A DNA stretch of 64,000 bases from Sulfurospirillum arcachonense DSM 9755 (GCF_000597725.1 NZ_JFBL01000012.1:1-64000); one strand, 5' to 3'. Positions 15,842-25,309 are shown, counted from the stretch's first letter. Notes: generated from the sequence alone by a model not told the origin. Program-made: numbers and translations.

Positions 15842-17320
15842 ATGTTTATAGAGACAAGAGGAAATGATGGAAAAAAGAAAAGTAAAGTAGAATTTTCTTA
15901 TGCTATCATGAACCCAAGTGCAAGTTTTGGAGGTCTTTATGTTCCTGAAAATTTACCGAAAATAGATTTAGAATTTTTGCAACTTGCCACTCAAAAAAGT
16001 TACAAACAAATTACACTTGATATACTAGAACTTTTCAATATTGATATTGACAAAGATGTTTTAGAAGATGCAGTAAAACTCTATGATAATTTTGATGATA
16101 AAAACAATCCTGTTCCTCTAGCACAAATTAAAAATGATCTTTTCGTAAACGAACTTTATCATGGACCTACTCGTGCTTTTAAAGATATGGCTCTTCAACC
16201 TTTTGGACATATACTCTCAGATCTTGCAAAAAAACAAAATCAAGAGTATCTAATATTAGCTGCAACAAGTGGAGATACTGGACCTGCTACACTTGATACA
16301 TTTGCAAATAAAGAGAATATCAAAGTTGCTTGTTTATACCCAAGTGGTGGAACAAGTGATGTGCAACGTCTTCAAATGGTAACAGAAGCTGGTAAAAACT
16401 TAAAAGTTATAGGAATAGAAGGAAATTTTGATGATGCACAAAATGCTCTTAAAAACCTTTTAGCTTCTGCTTCTTTTAAAGAAGAATTAGTAAAAGATAA
16501 CATTAAACTGAGTGCAGCAAACTCTGTAAACTTTGGACGTATAATATTTCAAATCATTTATCATGTATTTGCATATATTTCATTACTCAAACAAAATCGT
16601 ATAAGTCTAGGTGAAAGCTTTTACCAAATAGTACCAAGTGGTAACTTTGGGAATGCACTTGGTGCTTATTATGCTAAAAAAATGGGTTTACCTATTGAAA
16701 AAATTCTTATTGCTTCAAATATAAACAATATTCTTACTGATTTAATTACTAAAGGTGAATATGATTTAAGAGAACGAGAACTTTTTTTAACAACAAGTCC
16801 TGCTATGGATATACTTATCTCTTCAAATGTTGAGAGAGTTTTATTTGATAAATATGGAGCTTCAAGAACAAAAGAGATGATGGAAGAGTTAAAAGAAAAT
16901 AAATATTACAAACTGAGTGATGAAGAATTAAAAGAGTTACAAAAAGATTTTTCTGCTGTATATTGTGATGACAATTTTGCTAAAAATACTATTAAAGAAT
17001 TTGCAAATGATGGATATATTATGGATCCTCATACTGCTACATGTATAAAAGCATACAATGAGCTAAAAGAAAAAAATATTCCTTCAGTCCTATGTTCAAC
17101 CGCAGAGTGGACAAAATTCGCTCCTACTATGTTTAATGCTATCAATAATGATAACAATACTTATAGCGATAAAGAAGCACTTAAAGGGATACATAAATCT
17201 TTACATGTAAAGATTCCTGAGTCTATAAATTCACTTTTTGAAAAAGAGATTTTGCATGATAAAGTTGTTGATAAACAAGATATAGAAGAATCGATACTTG
17301 GTTTTATAAAGGGTAACTAA
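15842..17320 (+). CDS. thrC: Threonine synthase
   Basis: PLP-dependent conversion of O-phosphohomoserine to threonine. At 492 residues this is the long form typical of Proteobacteria. HGPTRAFKDMALQPFG (near residue 105) contains the PLP lysine. AATSGDTGPATLDTF and VPSGNFGNALGAYYAKKMG are substrate- and phosphate-binding loops. The gene starts 1 base after argB stops and ends 1 base before kdsB. A perfect 20-bp palindrome centred on TACATGTA lies inside it (17196-17215). Confidence 0.97.
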   Translation: MFIETRGNDGKKKSKVEFSYAIMNPSASFGGLYVPENLPKIDLEFLQLATQKSYKQITLDILELFNIDIDKDVLEDAVKLYDNFDDKNNPVPLAQIKNDLFVNELYHGPTRAFKDMALQPFGHILSDLAKKQNQEYLILAATSGDTGPATLDTFANKENIKVACLYPSGGTSDVQRLQMVTEAGKNLKVIGIEGNFDDAQNALKNLLASASFKEELVKDNIKLSAANSVNFGRIIFQIIYHVFAYISLLKQNRISLGESFYQIVPSGNFGNALGAYYAKKMGLPIEKILIASNINNILTDLITKGEYDLRERELFLTTSPAMDILISSNVERVLFDKYGASRTKEMMEELKENKYYKLSDEELKELQKDFSAVYCDDNFAKNTIKEFANDGYIMDPHTATCIKAYNELKEKNIPSVLCSTAEWTKFAPTMFNAINNDNNTYSDKEALKGIHKSLHVKIPESINSLFEKEILHDKVVDKQDIEESILGFIKGN

Positions 17321-17321
17321 T

Positions 17322-18029
17322 ATGATAATTATTCCTGCTCGTATGGCATCTAATAGATTTCCAAATAAAATTTTAGCTGATATAAATGGTCTTCCTATGG
17401 TTATTGCAACAGCAAAAAGAGTTCATGAATTAGATACCGTTGTCATAGCTACAGATTCACAAGAAGTTATAGATTTAGCAAAAGAGTATGGATATAAAGC
17501 TGTTATGACAGGGACAAACCATCAAAGTGGAACAGATAGGATAAATGAGGCTGCTAGCAAGCTTGATATTGATGAAAATGAAGTTATAGTAAATGTTCAA
17601 GCTGATGAACCTTTTATTGAGCCTGAAGTAGTACAAAAAGTTATTGATAGAGTTAAAAATAGTGATGCTATGATGGTAAGCTGTTACAAACTCATAGATA
17701 AAACATTTGCAAATGATCCTAATCATGTAAAAGTTATAAATGATGCAAATGAAAATGCTATATACTTTTCAAGAAGTAAAATCCCTTATGATAGAGAAGA
17801 ACACTTAGAGTACTTTGGACATCTAGGCATTTATGGATTTACTAAAAAATCATTAAAAGAGTTTTGTGCATTAAGCCCTGCCCCACTTGAAAATATAGAA
17901 AAACTAGAACAATTAAGAGCTATTTACTACGGTAAAAAAATTGCTATGGTACGAGTTGAGAGTGAAAGTTTTGGAATAGATACTGCAGAAGATTTAAAAA
18001 AAGCATTAGATTATTTTAAAGAAAAGTAA
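17322..18029 (+). CDS. kdsB: 3-deoxy-manno-octulosonate cytidylyltransferase (CMP-KDO synthetase)
   Basis: KdsB activates KDO with CTP for the LPS inner core. The 235-residue protein begins IIPARMASNRFPNKIL, the nucleotide-binding signature. VNVQADEPFI carries the metal-binding Asp, and GHLGIYGFTKKSLKEF is typical. Together with lpxK and the aminotransferase it makes this stretch partly an LPS cluster. The stop codon lies within a terminator stem. Confidence 0.96.
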   Translation: MIIIPARMASNRFPNKILADINGLPMVIATAKRVHELDTVVIATDSQEVIDLAKEYGYKAVMTGTNHQSGTDRINEAASKLDIDENEVIVNVQADEPFIEPEVVQKVIDRVKNSDAMMVSCYKLIDKTFANDPNHVKVINDANENAIYFSRSKIPYDREEHLEYFGHLGIYGFTKKSLKEFCALSPAPLENIEKLEQLRAIYYGKKIAMVRVESESFGIDTAEDLKKALDYFKEK

Positions 18030-18049
18030 GAAGAATACCCTCTTCTTAC
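18026..18049. terminator. Bidirectional intrinsic terminator after kdsB
   Basis: A perfect 9-bp stem, GTAAGAAGA / TCTTCTTAC, with a 6-base loop includes the kdsB stop codon. On the minus strand the stem is followed by TTTTCTTT, a good U-tract for the 18061-18354 gene. On the plus strand only a weak T-run follows. Confidence 0.75.
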
Positions 18050-18060
18050 TTATTGAAAAA

Positions 18061-18354
18061 CTAACTTACACTTACACCACTAAAAGTGTTTTCTCTTTTG
18101 TTAAATTCATATGCTTCCATAGCATTATCTCCTACTTGAAAAATAATTTTACAAGTTTCAAAATTTGTTTTTTGAAGTCCTTTAGTTACTACCTCTACAA
18201 TATATGCTTTTGTATTATTTAAATGTGTTGTAGTTTCACCTTCATAAGCAAATTCTTCATCTTCGATAGGAGAAAATCCCTCTTTTAACAAATGCTTTTC
18301 AAATAAATCTTTATCTTCTAAACCTTTTACATCTATAATTAGAATTACTTTCAA
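18061..18354 (-). CDS. Conserved-looking small protein of unknown function
   Basis: 97 residues, slightly acidic, no signal peptide or membrane segment. It begins MKVILIIDVKGLEDKDLF and has alternating strand and helix character (AYIVEVVTKGL, CKIIFQVGDNAMEAYEF), suggesting a small alpha/beta fold. AAAGGA lies upstream of the ATG, and codon use matches its neighbours. I do not recognise the family. The neighbours, kdsB (convergent) and dsbD (same strand), do not suggest a role. Confidence 0.6.
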   Translation of the reverse strand: MKVILIIDVKGLEDKDLFEKHLLKEGFSPIEDEEFAYEGETTTHLNNTKAYIVEVVTKGLQKTNFETCKIIFQVGDNAMEAYEFNKRENTFSGVSVS

Positions 18355-18422
18355 AAAAAATCCTTTAGTTATTTGTATATTAAAGTTTTAATTATACAAA
18401 AATTTTACTGATATAATAACCA

Positions 18423-20180
18423 CTAAATATTTATTATATGTTCTAAAAATTCTTTTGCATTTTTATATCCAATGACTCTTTTATTTTTTAACTCTGTATT
18501 ATTTTTAAAAAACATGATAGCAGGAGGTCCAAAAAGCCCAAACTCTTTTAAAAGCTTTTTATCTTCCTCCGTATTTTTAGTCACATCAATTTGTAAAAGA
18601 GTAAAATTTTGAAGTTTTTCTTTTACACTCTTATCTGAAAAAGTATAATGTTCAAGCTCTACACAACTCACACACCAATCAGCATAAAAATCAACCATTA
18701 CTGGTTTTGTAGACTCAGCTATAAGTATTTTTAATTCTTTAAGTGTTACAACTTGTTGAAACTCTGTCTTTTTACTTACTTTTTTAAAATTAGAAGAGGT
18801 TGTCATAGTAGAAAATTTTTCTAGTGGGTTTAGAGGATTCGTTGCATTTGTCATAGAACCAATAAAAAGCATAATACCATAAATAAAAACAATCACACCA
18901 AAGCTTTTTATTAGTTTTTTCCAACCACTTGCATCTTGCTCCAAGCGTTCTAATGCACCAAGGTATACTGCGGAACTGATAACTAATGCCGTCCACATAA
19001 ACATAATAATATCTGCAGCAAAAACACGAGATAGCATCCAAACAGCAAGAGCCAACATAATAACACCAAAGACAGCTTTTATAGAATCCATCCAAGCTCC
19101 TGGTTTTGGCATATATTTACCAGCTCCTGTGCCTATAATAAGAAGAGGTAATCCCATCCCCATACTCATAACAAACAAAGCAGATCCACCTAAAAGTGCG
19201 TCTCCACTTTGTCCTATATATATCAAAGCTCCCGCAAGTGGTGCAGCAACGCAAGGCCCAACTATAAGTGCTGATAAAAATCCCATAATAGCAACACCAA
19301 GAATACCTTGTCCTTGCATTTCATCTGATTTTTTTGTTAATTTAGATTGTATAAATGAAGGCATTTGAATTTCATAAAATCCAAACATAGAAAAAGCCAA
19401 AGTAACAAAAATCAAACTAAAAACACTTATAACCCAAGGGTCTTGAAGTACTGCTTGTATGTTTGAGCCAAATAATCCAGCTAATACACCTGCTATTGTA
19501 TAAGCAACTGACATTGCTAAAATATAAACTAATGAAAGAATAAAAGCTCGTTTTGTTGACATGTTTTCATTTGATTGTGAAACAATAATGGAAGAGAGTA
19601 TTGGTATCATAGGGAAAATACAAGGTGTAAGTGAAAGTAAAATTCCAAAACCAAAAAAAGTTAGTAAAACTATCCAAATACTACTATTAGTTAAACTTTG
19701 AGCTATTGAATCTTGTTCTGAAAGATCTCCTTTAGTATTGCCATTTATATCGACTCCACCCAAATCAAACTCAAAATGACTTTTTAATGGCTGATAACAT
19801 ATACCTGAAGTTGCACATCCTTGATATTGCACTTCTAATTTAAACTTACCACTTTGTACATATTTTTTAATAATAGAAATAGGAATGAGAAGTTTTATAG
19901 GTTTATTATATATTTTATGATCATCATCCTCTATTGGTTTTGGCTTTTTAATATCGTTATCTAAAGAAATTTTTATTGGATGAATTATATTAATTTTTAA
20001 TTTATCAGCATAAATATAAATATCTTTACCAAGTTCAATATTAATAAAAACTACATCACCACTACGTTTTGCACTTATTTGAAATGCTTCTTCAGGAGAT
20101 AAAACCTTTTTTTGTGTGATAGCTTCCATAGAACTTACAAAAATTAATATCAATAAAATTAACTTAAAAAAATACTTCAC
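18423..20180 (-). CDS. dsbD: Thiol:disulfide interchange protein DsbD
   Basis: DsbD carries electrons from cytoplasmic thioredoxin across the inner membrane to periplasmic thiol proteins. The 585-residue protein has a signal peptide, an N-terminal periplasmic domain with the cysteine pair in YQGCATSGICYQPL, and a central eight-helix membrane domain with LTPCIFPMIP and VGPCVAAPLAGAL. The C-terminal thioredoxin domain has VDFYADWCVSCVELEHYTF. All three cysteine pairs are present. It may reduce periplasmic proteins such as the CGYC protein at 34045-34443 or support cytochrome c maturation. Confidence 0.96.
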   Translation of the reverse strand: MKYFFKLILLILIFVSSMEAITQKKVLSPEEAFQISAKRSGDVVFINIELGKDIYIYADKLKINIIHPIKISLDNDIKKPKPIEDDDHKIYNKPIKLLIPISIIKKYVQSGKFKLEVQYQGCATSGICYQPLKSHFEFDLGGVDINGNTKGDLSEQDSIAQSLTNSSIWIVLLTFFGFGILLSLTPCIFPMIPILSSIIVSQSNENMSTKRAFILSLVYILAMSVAYTIAGVLAGLFGSNIQAVLQDPWVISVFSLIFVTLAFSMFGFYEIQMPSFIQSKLTKKSDEMQGQGILGVAIMGFLSALIVGPCVAAPLAGALIYIGQSGDALLGGSALFVMSMGMGLPLLIIGTGAGKYMPKPGAWMDSIKAVFGVIMLALAVWMLSRVFAADIIMFMWTALVISSAVYLGALERLEQDASGWKKLIKSFGVIVFIYGIMLFIGSMTNATNPLNPLEKFSTMTTSSNFKKVSKKTEFQQVVTLKELKILIAESTKPVMVDFYADWCVSCVELEHYTFSDKSVKEKLQNFTLLQIDVTKNTEEDKKLLKEFGLFGPPAIMFFKNNTELKNKRVIGYKNAKEFLEHIINI

Positions 20181-20284
20181 TTATAAACCTTAATAATAAT
20201 TTGACTAATTGTATCAAATAACTCTAAACATTTCATTAATATAAACGATGTATAATATACTATCTTCTAAAAAAAGGACTACTA

Positions 20285-21103
20285 ATGGGTGAAAATAGAG
20301 AAAATAAAGTACAAATTTGGGTAAAAAAAGAAACTTTGGAATACGAGGAAGAATTAAGAAGTCTACAAGTAGAACTTTTAAAATTCCAAAATCATGTAAA
20401 AGCAGAAGGACTTAAAATACTCATGATTTTTGAAGGAAGAGATGCTGCTGGAAAAGGCGGAACAATCAAAAGAATAACTGAGCATCTAAATCCAAGAGGT
20501 GCAAGAGTAGTAGCCCTTGAAAAACCTAGTGACACAGAAAGAACTCAATGGTATTTTCAAAGATATGTTGAACATTTACCTAGTGCTGGTGAAATTGTAT
20601 TATTTGATAGAAGTTGGTATAACAGAGCAATGGTTGAACCTGTTATGGGATTTTGTACAGAAAGACAACACCATAAATTTTTAAAAGATGCTCCAAAATT
20701 CGAAGTTATGATTAAAGATGAAGATATTCAAATCTTTAAATTTTATTTTTCTGTTTCAAAAGAAGAACAAAAAAGAAGGTTTAAAGCAAGAGAAACAGAT
20801 CCACTCAAACAGCATAAACTTTCTCCTGTAGACAAAGAATCTCAAAAGTATTGGGACAAATATACACTAGCTAAATTTATGATGTTAAGTGCAACTCATA
20901 CAGAAGCAGCCCCTTGGACTGTTGTTAAAAGCGATAATAAGAAAAAAGCTAGACTCAATGCTATAAAACATATTTTAAATCATGTTGATTATCCAAATAA
21001 AATATCTTCTAAAAAAATAACTGTAGATCGAAAAATAGTGGTCTATGGAAGAGATGAATCAATAAAAATGGAAAAACAATTCCAATTTACAATAAAATCA
21101 TAA
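20285..21103 (+). CDS. ppk2: Polyphosphate kinase 2
   Basis: PPK2 enzymes move phosphate between polyphosphate and nucleoside diphosphates, usually making GTP or ATP from polyphosphate. The Walker A motif EGRDAAGKGGTIKRI (about 50-64) and the Walker B/lid segment FDRSWYNRAMVEP (about 107-119) are intact. At 272 residues this is a single-domain, class I-type protein. The ATG at 20285 follows AAGGA, with TATAAT near 20250. It stands alone between divergent dsbD and convergent dnaK. Confidence 0.93.
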   Translation: MGENRENKVQIWVKKETLEYEEELRSLQVELLKFQNHVKAEGLKILMIFEGRDAAGKGGTIKRITEHLNPRGARVVALEKPSDTERTQWYFQRYVEHLPSAGEIVLFDRSWYNRAMVEPVMGFCTERQHHKFLKDAPKFEVMIKDEDIQIFKFYFSVSKEEQKRRFKARETDPLKQHKLSPVDKESQKYWDKYTLAKFMMLSATHTEAAPWTVVKSDNKKKARLNAIKHILNHVDYPNKISSKKITVDRKIVVYGRDESIKMEKQFQFTIKS

Positions 21104-21108
21104 AATAT

Positions 21109-21137
21109 AGTATGAGCTAGATTTTCTAGCTCATACT
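21109..21137. terminator. Strong bidirectional terminator between ppk2 and dnaK
   Basis: A perfect 13-bp stem, AGTATGAGCTAGA / TCTAGCTCATACT, with a 3-base loop is followed by TTTATAAAA on the plus strand and TATTTTATG on the minus strand. It separates the convergent genes. Confidence 0.88.
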
Positions 21138-21146
21138 TTTATAAAA

Positions 21147-23027
21147 TTATTCTACTTCTGCGTCAATTACGTCTTCGTCTTTTTTTGCACCTTTAGGTTC
21201 AGCACCTTCAGCACCACCTTCGTCTTTTTTATACATAGCTTCTGCTAATTTATGACTTGCTTCTGTAAGAGCTTTAACTTTTTCATCAATTTGCTCTTTT
21301 GAAGAGTTTTCATCAGCTAAAGTATCTTTTAAATCTTTTAAAGCACTTTCGATTTTTTCTTTATCTTCAGCACTTATTGAATCACCCATTTCAGAAAGAG
21401 ACTTTTCTGTTTGGTGAGCAAGAGCATCAGCTTGATTTCTAGCATCTACTGCTTCTTTACGCTTATTATCTTCTTCTTTATGAAGTTCAGCATCTTTTAC
21501 CATTTTTTCTATTTCTGCTTCATCAAGTCCAGATGAACCAGAAATTTTAATTTCTTGAGCTTTTCCTGTTGCTTTATCAGTTGCACTTACAGTTAAAATA
21601 CCATTTGCATCAATATCAAATGCAACTTCAATTTGAGGAACACCACGAGGAGCTGGTGGAATACTTTCTAGATTGAATTGACCTAATGATTTGTTATCTC
21701 TAGAAAATTCACGCTCACCTTGTAGTGCATGAATAGTAACAGCTGGTTGATTATCTTCAGCAGTTGAGAAAGTTTGAGTTTTCTTAACAGGTATAGTTGT
21801 ACCTTTTTCAATTAACTTAGTCATAACTCCACCAAGAGTTTCAATTCCAAGACTTAAAGGAGTAACGTCAAGTAAAAGTACATCTTTTACATCACCTTTG
21901 ATAACAGCACCTTGAATAGCAGCACCAATAGCAACAACTTCATCAGGGTTTACAGATTTATTTAATTCTTTTCCAAAAAATGCTTTAATTTTTTCTTGAA
22001 CTAAAGGAACACGAGTTGAACCACCAACCATAATGATTTCTTTAATTTCATCTTTACTTAAATCACTATCTTTAACAACTGTAGCAATTTTTTTGATAGT
22101 TTCATCTACTAAATCCTCAATCATAGATTCAAATTTAGAACGAGTTAATTTTTTAACTAAATGCTTAGGTCCACTTGCATCTGCAGTAATAAATGGTAAG
22201 TTAACTTCTGTTTCTGTTGATGAAGATAACTCTTTCTTTGCATTTTCTGCTGCTTCTTTTAGTCTTTGAAGAGCCATTACATCATTTTTTAAATCAATTG
22301 AATTATCAGCTTTAAATTCACTTGCTAACCAATCAATTAAACGGTTGTCAAAATCATCACCACCTAAAAATGCATTACCACCAGTTGCTAAAACTTCAAC
22401 AACGTTATCACCAGTTTCTAAAACAGTAACATCAAATGTACCACCACCTAAATCATAAACAACGATTTTTTCAGCATCTTTTTTATCAAGACCATATGAA
22501 AGTGCTGCTGAAGTAGGCTCATTAATAATTCTTAAAACATTAAGACCAGCGATTGTACCAGCTTCTTTTGTTGCTTTTCTTTGAGAATCATTAAAATAAG
22601 CAGGAACTGTAATAACTGCGTCAGTTACTTCTTCACCTAAAAAGCTTTCAGCATCTTCTTTTAGTTTCATAAGTACTTTTGCAGAAATTTCTTGAGGAGT
22701 ATACACTTTACCTTCAATATCAATTGCACAAGCACCATTTCTATCTACGATAGCATATGGTAATCTTTTTTTCGCTTCAAGTGTATTTTCTTCATCACTC
22801 ATAAGACCCATAATTCTTTTAATAGAATAAATTGTTCTTTTAGGATTAGTTACCGCTTGTCTTTTTGCAGTTTCACCAACTAAAACTTCATCTTTATCTG
22901 TAAAAGCTACAATTGAAGGAGTTGTATTTCTTCCTTCTTTATTAGCAATAACTTTACTTTCACCACGCTCATATATTGCAACACAAGAGTTTGTTGTTCC
23001 TAAATCAATTCCAATTACTTTTCCCAT
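21147..23027 (-). CDS. dnaK: Hsp70 chaperone DnaK
   Basis: ATP-driven chaperone for folding and stress recovery. The 626-residue protein has the full Hsp70 layout: [15 protein letters not shown] at the N-terminus, [32 protein letters not shown], and the interdomain linker [18 protein letters not shown], then the substrate domain and lid. The tail ends in an acidic DAEVE-like motif (VIDAEVE). It is third in hrcA-grpE-dnaK, with a 107-base gap to grpE holding weak hairpins that may tune expression. Confidence 0.99.
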   Translation of the reverse strand: MGKVIGIDLGTTNSCVAIYERGESKVIANKEGRNTTPSIVAFTDKDEVLVGETAKRQAVTNPKRTIYSIKRIMGLMSDEENTLEAKKRLPYAIVDRNGACAIDIEGKVYTPQEISAKVLMKLKEDAESFLGEEVTDAVITVPAYFNDSQRKATKEAGTIAGLNVLRIINEPTSAALSYGLDKKDAEKIVVYDLGGGTFDVTVLETGDNVVEVLATGGNAFLGGDDFDNRLIDWLASEFKADNSIDLKNDVMALQRLKEAAENAKKELSSSTETEVNLPFITADASGPKHLVKKLTRSKFESMIEDLVDETIKKIATVVKDSDLSKDEIKEIIMVGGSTRVPLVQEKIKAFFGKELNKSVNPDEVVAIGAAIQGAVIKGDVKDVLLLDVTPLSLGIETLGGVMTKLIEKGTTIPVKKTQTFSTAEDNQPAVTIHALQGEREFSRDNKSLGQFNLESIPPAPRGVPQIEVAFDIDANGILTVSATDKATGKAQEIKISGSSGLDEAEIEKMVKDAELHKEEDNKRKEAVDARNQADALAHQTEKSLSEMGDSISAEDKEKIESALKDLKDTLADENSSKEQIDEKVKALTEASHKLAEAMYKKDEGGAEGAEPKGAKKDEDVIDAEVE

Positions 23028-23134
23028 TTTTTATCCTTTGTTATCATTTTATTGTTTTCTTTTTAAAGAAATAATCCTTTAAAAATTTATTGCACTAAAG
23101 CACAACTTTGCAGTCGTCTTTATTTTTATCTCGC

Positions 23135-23686
23135 TTACTTAACTATACTAACCATTGCTGGTCTTAATACTCTATCTTTTATTTTGTATCCCTTTTGGAA
23201 TACTTGTAGAATCTCCCCAGAATTTTTCTCTTCACTTTCAACTTGCATAACAGCTTCATGAAAGTTAGGATCAAATTCACCACTAATATCAACTAACTCT
23301 ATACCATGTTTTTCAAAAGATTTTTTAAACTGATCTACTGTTAAATCAATACCTTCTTTTACTTTTTCAAACAACTCTTCTGGTTTTATATCTTCACTAT
23401 TTTTAAGTGCAGAAGCAGAATCAAGTGCATCAATAATAGTAAGCATATCTCTTGCAAAAAGCTCATTTGCATAAGAAACTGCATTAAATTTTTCTTTTTC
23501 TAATCTTTTTTTCATATTTTCAAATTCAGCATTAGCTCTTAGATACTGATCTTCAAGCTCTGCAACTTTGGCTTTTAATACCTCAATTTCATCTTCTTCA
23601 GTAATTTCCTCTTCAGTCGTTACTTCTTCTTCTACCTCTATATTATCTTCTTCAAGAGGTTCTTTATTTTCAACATCTTCACTCAT
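23135..23686 (-). CDS. grpE: Nucleotide exchange factor GrpE
   Basis: GrpE releases ADP from DnaK. The first 40 or so residues are acidic and disordered. A long coiled coil follows (EIEVLKAKVAELEDQYLRAN), then the beta-wing domain with FDPNFHEAVMQVE and the C-terminal KGYKIKDRVLRPAMV. I chose ATG 23686 because GAGGAG lies 7 bases upstream; an in-frame ATG at 23719 has no such site and would add 11 residues. That gives 183 residues. hrcA ends 43 bases upstream. Confidence 0.95.
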   Translation of the reverse strand: MSEDVENKEPLEEDNIEVEEEVTTEEEITEEDEIEVLKAKVAELEDQYLRANAEFENMKKRLEKEKFNAVSYANELFARDMLTIIDALDSASALKNSEDIKPEELFEKVKEGIDLTVDQFKKSFEKHGIELVDISGEFDPNFHEAVMQVESEEKNSGEILQVFQKGYKIKDRVLRPAMVSIVK

Positions 23687-23729
23687 ATATTGCTCCTCAT
23701 TTTCAACTTCTTTTTTCATAAAACTATAC

Positions 23730-24527
23730 CTACTTACATGTATAGTTCATAAAACTTTCAAAATCACTATCTATTTTGCCAAAACAAAAAAGATTTGCAT
23801 CATTTTCTTCTATAGTAGCTAACTGTTTTATTGCCATACATCCATTTGGAACAAAACCATCAAAATATACACCTTCTTTTAAACCAAAAGAAAATTCATA
23901 ATTTAAAAATTGGTTAATAAAACTTCTATCTTCTTGTTCTTTTGCAATTTCATATAACTGACTTTCACCAGCTAATAAAATAGGAAAAGAGCTCAATATC
24001 TGATGTAATTTATCATGGAGTTCATACAAACCTACCTGAGCAGAGATATTTTTTAACTCTCTTATCTCACATCCTATTAAATTAGATAGAAACCTTTTAA
24101 CTTGTTCACTATATTTTAAGACTACCTCTTGTGTATCAAAAGATAAAATAAGAAATCTATCACTTACTTCGATAATTTCTCTAAAAAACTCACGCGTACT
24201 TTTTTGAGCAATACAAAAGAGTCCATGTTCATTTACTGAATCTTCCATATTTTCTATACTACTTATTTCTAAAGTTTTTGTGGGATTTAATCTATCTTTC
24301 CAATAATTAATCAAGGCATCATTTGTAGGAACACGTCCACTACTAACGTGCAATTGAACTAAAGCGCCCTCTTCAGAGAGTTTTTTAAGATAAATTCTTA
24401 TTGTAGAAGGAGATATTTCCATATCAATTTTCATTTGAAGCTCATTAGAACCAATAGGCTCTCCTGAATTCAAATACTCTTGAATAATAGCTTCTAAAAT
24501 AATGTCTCTTTTAGATATTCTCTTCAT
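23730..24527 (-). CDS. hrcA: Heat-inducible transcription repressor HrcA
   Basis: HrcA binds CIRCE sites to repress chaperone genes. The N-terminal winged helix includes AIIQEYLNSGEPIGSNEL and ISPSTIRIYLKKLSEEGAL. A GAF-like core and dimerisation region follow. The 265-residue protein is shorter than the roughly 340 of Firmicute HrcA, as I recall for Helicobacter and Campylobacter proteins. A CIRCE-like element lies 1 base upstream of its ATG, so it probably represses its own operon. Confidence 0.94.
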   Translation of the reverse strand: MKRISKRDIILEAIIQEYLNSGEPIGSNELQMKIDMEISPSTIRIYLKKLSEEGALVQLHVSSGRVPTNDALINYWKDRLNPTKTLEISSIENMEDSVNEHGLFCIAQKSTREFFREIIEVSDRFLILSFDTQEVVLKYSEQVKRFLSNLIGCEIRELKNISAQVGLYELHDKLHQILSSFPILLAGESQLYEIAKEQEDRSFINQFLNYEFSFGLKEGVYFDGFVPNGCMAIKQLATIEENDANLFCFGKIDSDFESFMNYTCK

Positions 24528-24528
24528 A

Positions 24529-24555
24529 TTAGCACTCTTTATGTTTAATTGCTGA
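24529..24555 (-). promoter_or_regulatory. CIRCE operator, one perfect and one degenerate arm
   Basis: The plus strand has TTAGCACTC (perfect arm) at 24529-24537, a 9-base spacer, then AATTGCTGA, matching GAGTGCTAA at six of nine positions. It covers the expected transcription start and leader of hrcA, so bound HrcA would block initiation. Confidence 0.75.
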
Positions 24556-24559
24556 TAGC

Positions 24560-24590
24560 ATTATACAACATTGAGTGTATTGTTGTCAAG
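24560..24590 (-). promoter_or_regulatory. hrcA operon promoter with HAIR-like (HspR) site
   Basis: On the minus strand TTGACA (24584-24589) and TATAAT (24560-24565), separated by 18 bases, form a near-consensus sigma-70 promoter. The spacer and -35 overlap ATTGAGT-N7-TGTCAAG (24570-24590). This matches the HspR HAIR consensus CTTGAGT-N7-ACTCAAG at 10 of 14 positions with the exact spacing. In H. pylori and C. jejuni HspR and HrcA control chaperone operons. No hspR gene is in the window. Confidence 0.6.
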
Positions 24591-24723
24591 TAAGATAGTT
24601 TAGTCTATTTGACTAAAGTATATTTAGTTACAATAATATTTCTATAAAGTACGATAAAAAGCCATTGATGTGTATATAAAAAATAATAGGGAAATTTTAG
24701 AAGTGTAATTTGTATGTAGAAAT

Positions 24724-24888
24724 TTAATAATGTTTTTGATTTAACTTTTGGTTTTTTAGGATTGTTTTAAAAATACGTATCATTTCTTTTCTAGAATTAC
24801 GTAATTTTGTAAGAAAGTCTCTTTTTTCATTCATCGTTATAAATAACTCATCCAATGCTTGTCTTTCTGTTTTTGTCAATGTGCTCAT
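24724..24888 (-). CDS. 54-residue protein coupled to the helix-turn-helix regulator
   Basis: ATG at 24888 overlaps the regulator stop as ATGA and has a strong GGAGG site 7-12 bases upstream, so translation is well supported despite the size. The product starts MSTLTKTERQALDELF and is basic and helical, with many Lys and Arg, no Cys and no membrane segment. I do not recognise it. Possible roles include a co-regulator or anti-repressor of the upstream protein, or the partner of a toxin-antitoxin-like pair, although neither protein resembles a known toxin. Confidence 0.65.
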   Translation of the reverse strand: MSTLTKTERQALDELFITMNEKRDFLTKLRNSRKEMIRIFKTILKNQKLNQKHY

Positions 24889-25136
24889 TTAGTTTCCTCC
24901 AAAAAACCACGACGAATTCTTCTTACAACATGTAAGACATCTTCATCATCCAGTTCTGTTAACATTTTAAAAATAGCAACGGCTGATTGTGGCTGTGAAT
25001 TACCAAGCTTCCAATCTTGATATGTTCGCATAGATACATCTAATCTATTTGCCATTTCTCGCTGACTAATTTTTTTACCAAGGAATTTTGATTCAACTGC
25101 ATTGTGAAGCAGATTAAATATATCTTTTGTCTTCAT
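24885..25136 (-). CDS. XRE/Cro-type helix-turn-helix regulator
   Basis: An 83-residue single-domain DNA-binding protein. The helix-turn-helix is ISQREMANRLDVSMRTYQDW (about 23-42), followed by KLGNSQPQSAVAIFKMLTEL. I chose ATG 25136 (MKTKDIFNLLH); in-frame codons further upstream would add an unlikely hydrophobic stretch. TATAAT on the minus strand at 25196-25201 is a likely -10. Repeated TATACG sites lie further upstream. The gene is coupled to the 54-residue protein. Its target is unknown, and autoregulation is the usual pattern. Confidence 0.85.
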   Translation of the reverse strand: MKTKDIFNLLHNAVESKFLGKKISQREMANRLDVSMRTYQDWKLGNSQPQSAVAIFKMLTELDDEDVLHVVRRIRRGFLEETK

Positions 25137-25250
25137 GCAAATGATTTTAACCAAAATTGTTTTAATTACACCTAAATATAAATAAAACATGATAAATTAT
25201 ACCAAAAATAATTACTTTTATAGCTATTTAAAACATTTTTTTTTGTTTTT

Positions 25251-25309
25251 TATACGTTTTTTGATATTTTATAGTAAAAATTATATATATTTATACGGTT
25301 TTTCGTATA
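25251..25309. promoter_or_regulatory. TATACG inverted repeat plus half-site, possible operator
   Basis: TATACG-GTTTTT-CGTATA at 25292-25309 is a perfect 6-bp inverted repeat with a 6-base spacer. TATACG at 25251-25256 followed by TTTTTT and a poor second arm is a degenerate copy 41 bp away. They lie 50-110 bases upstream of the regulator's probable promoter and downstream of rpsO. The size suits a dimeric XRE protein, but the link is inferred. Confidence 0.4.
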
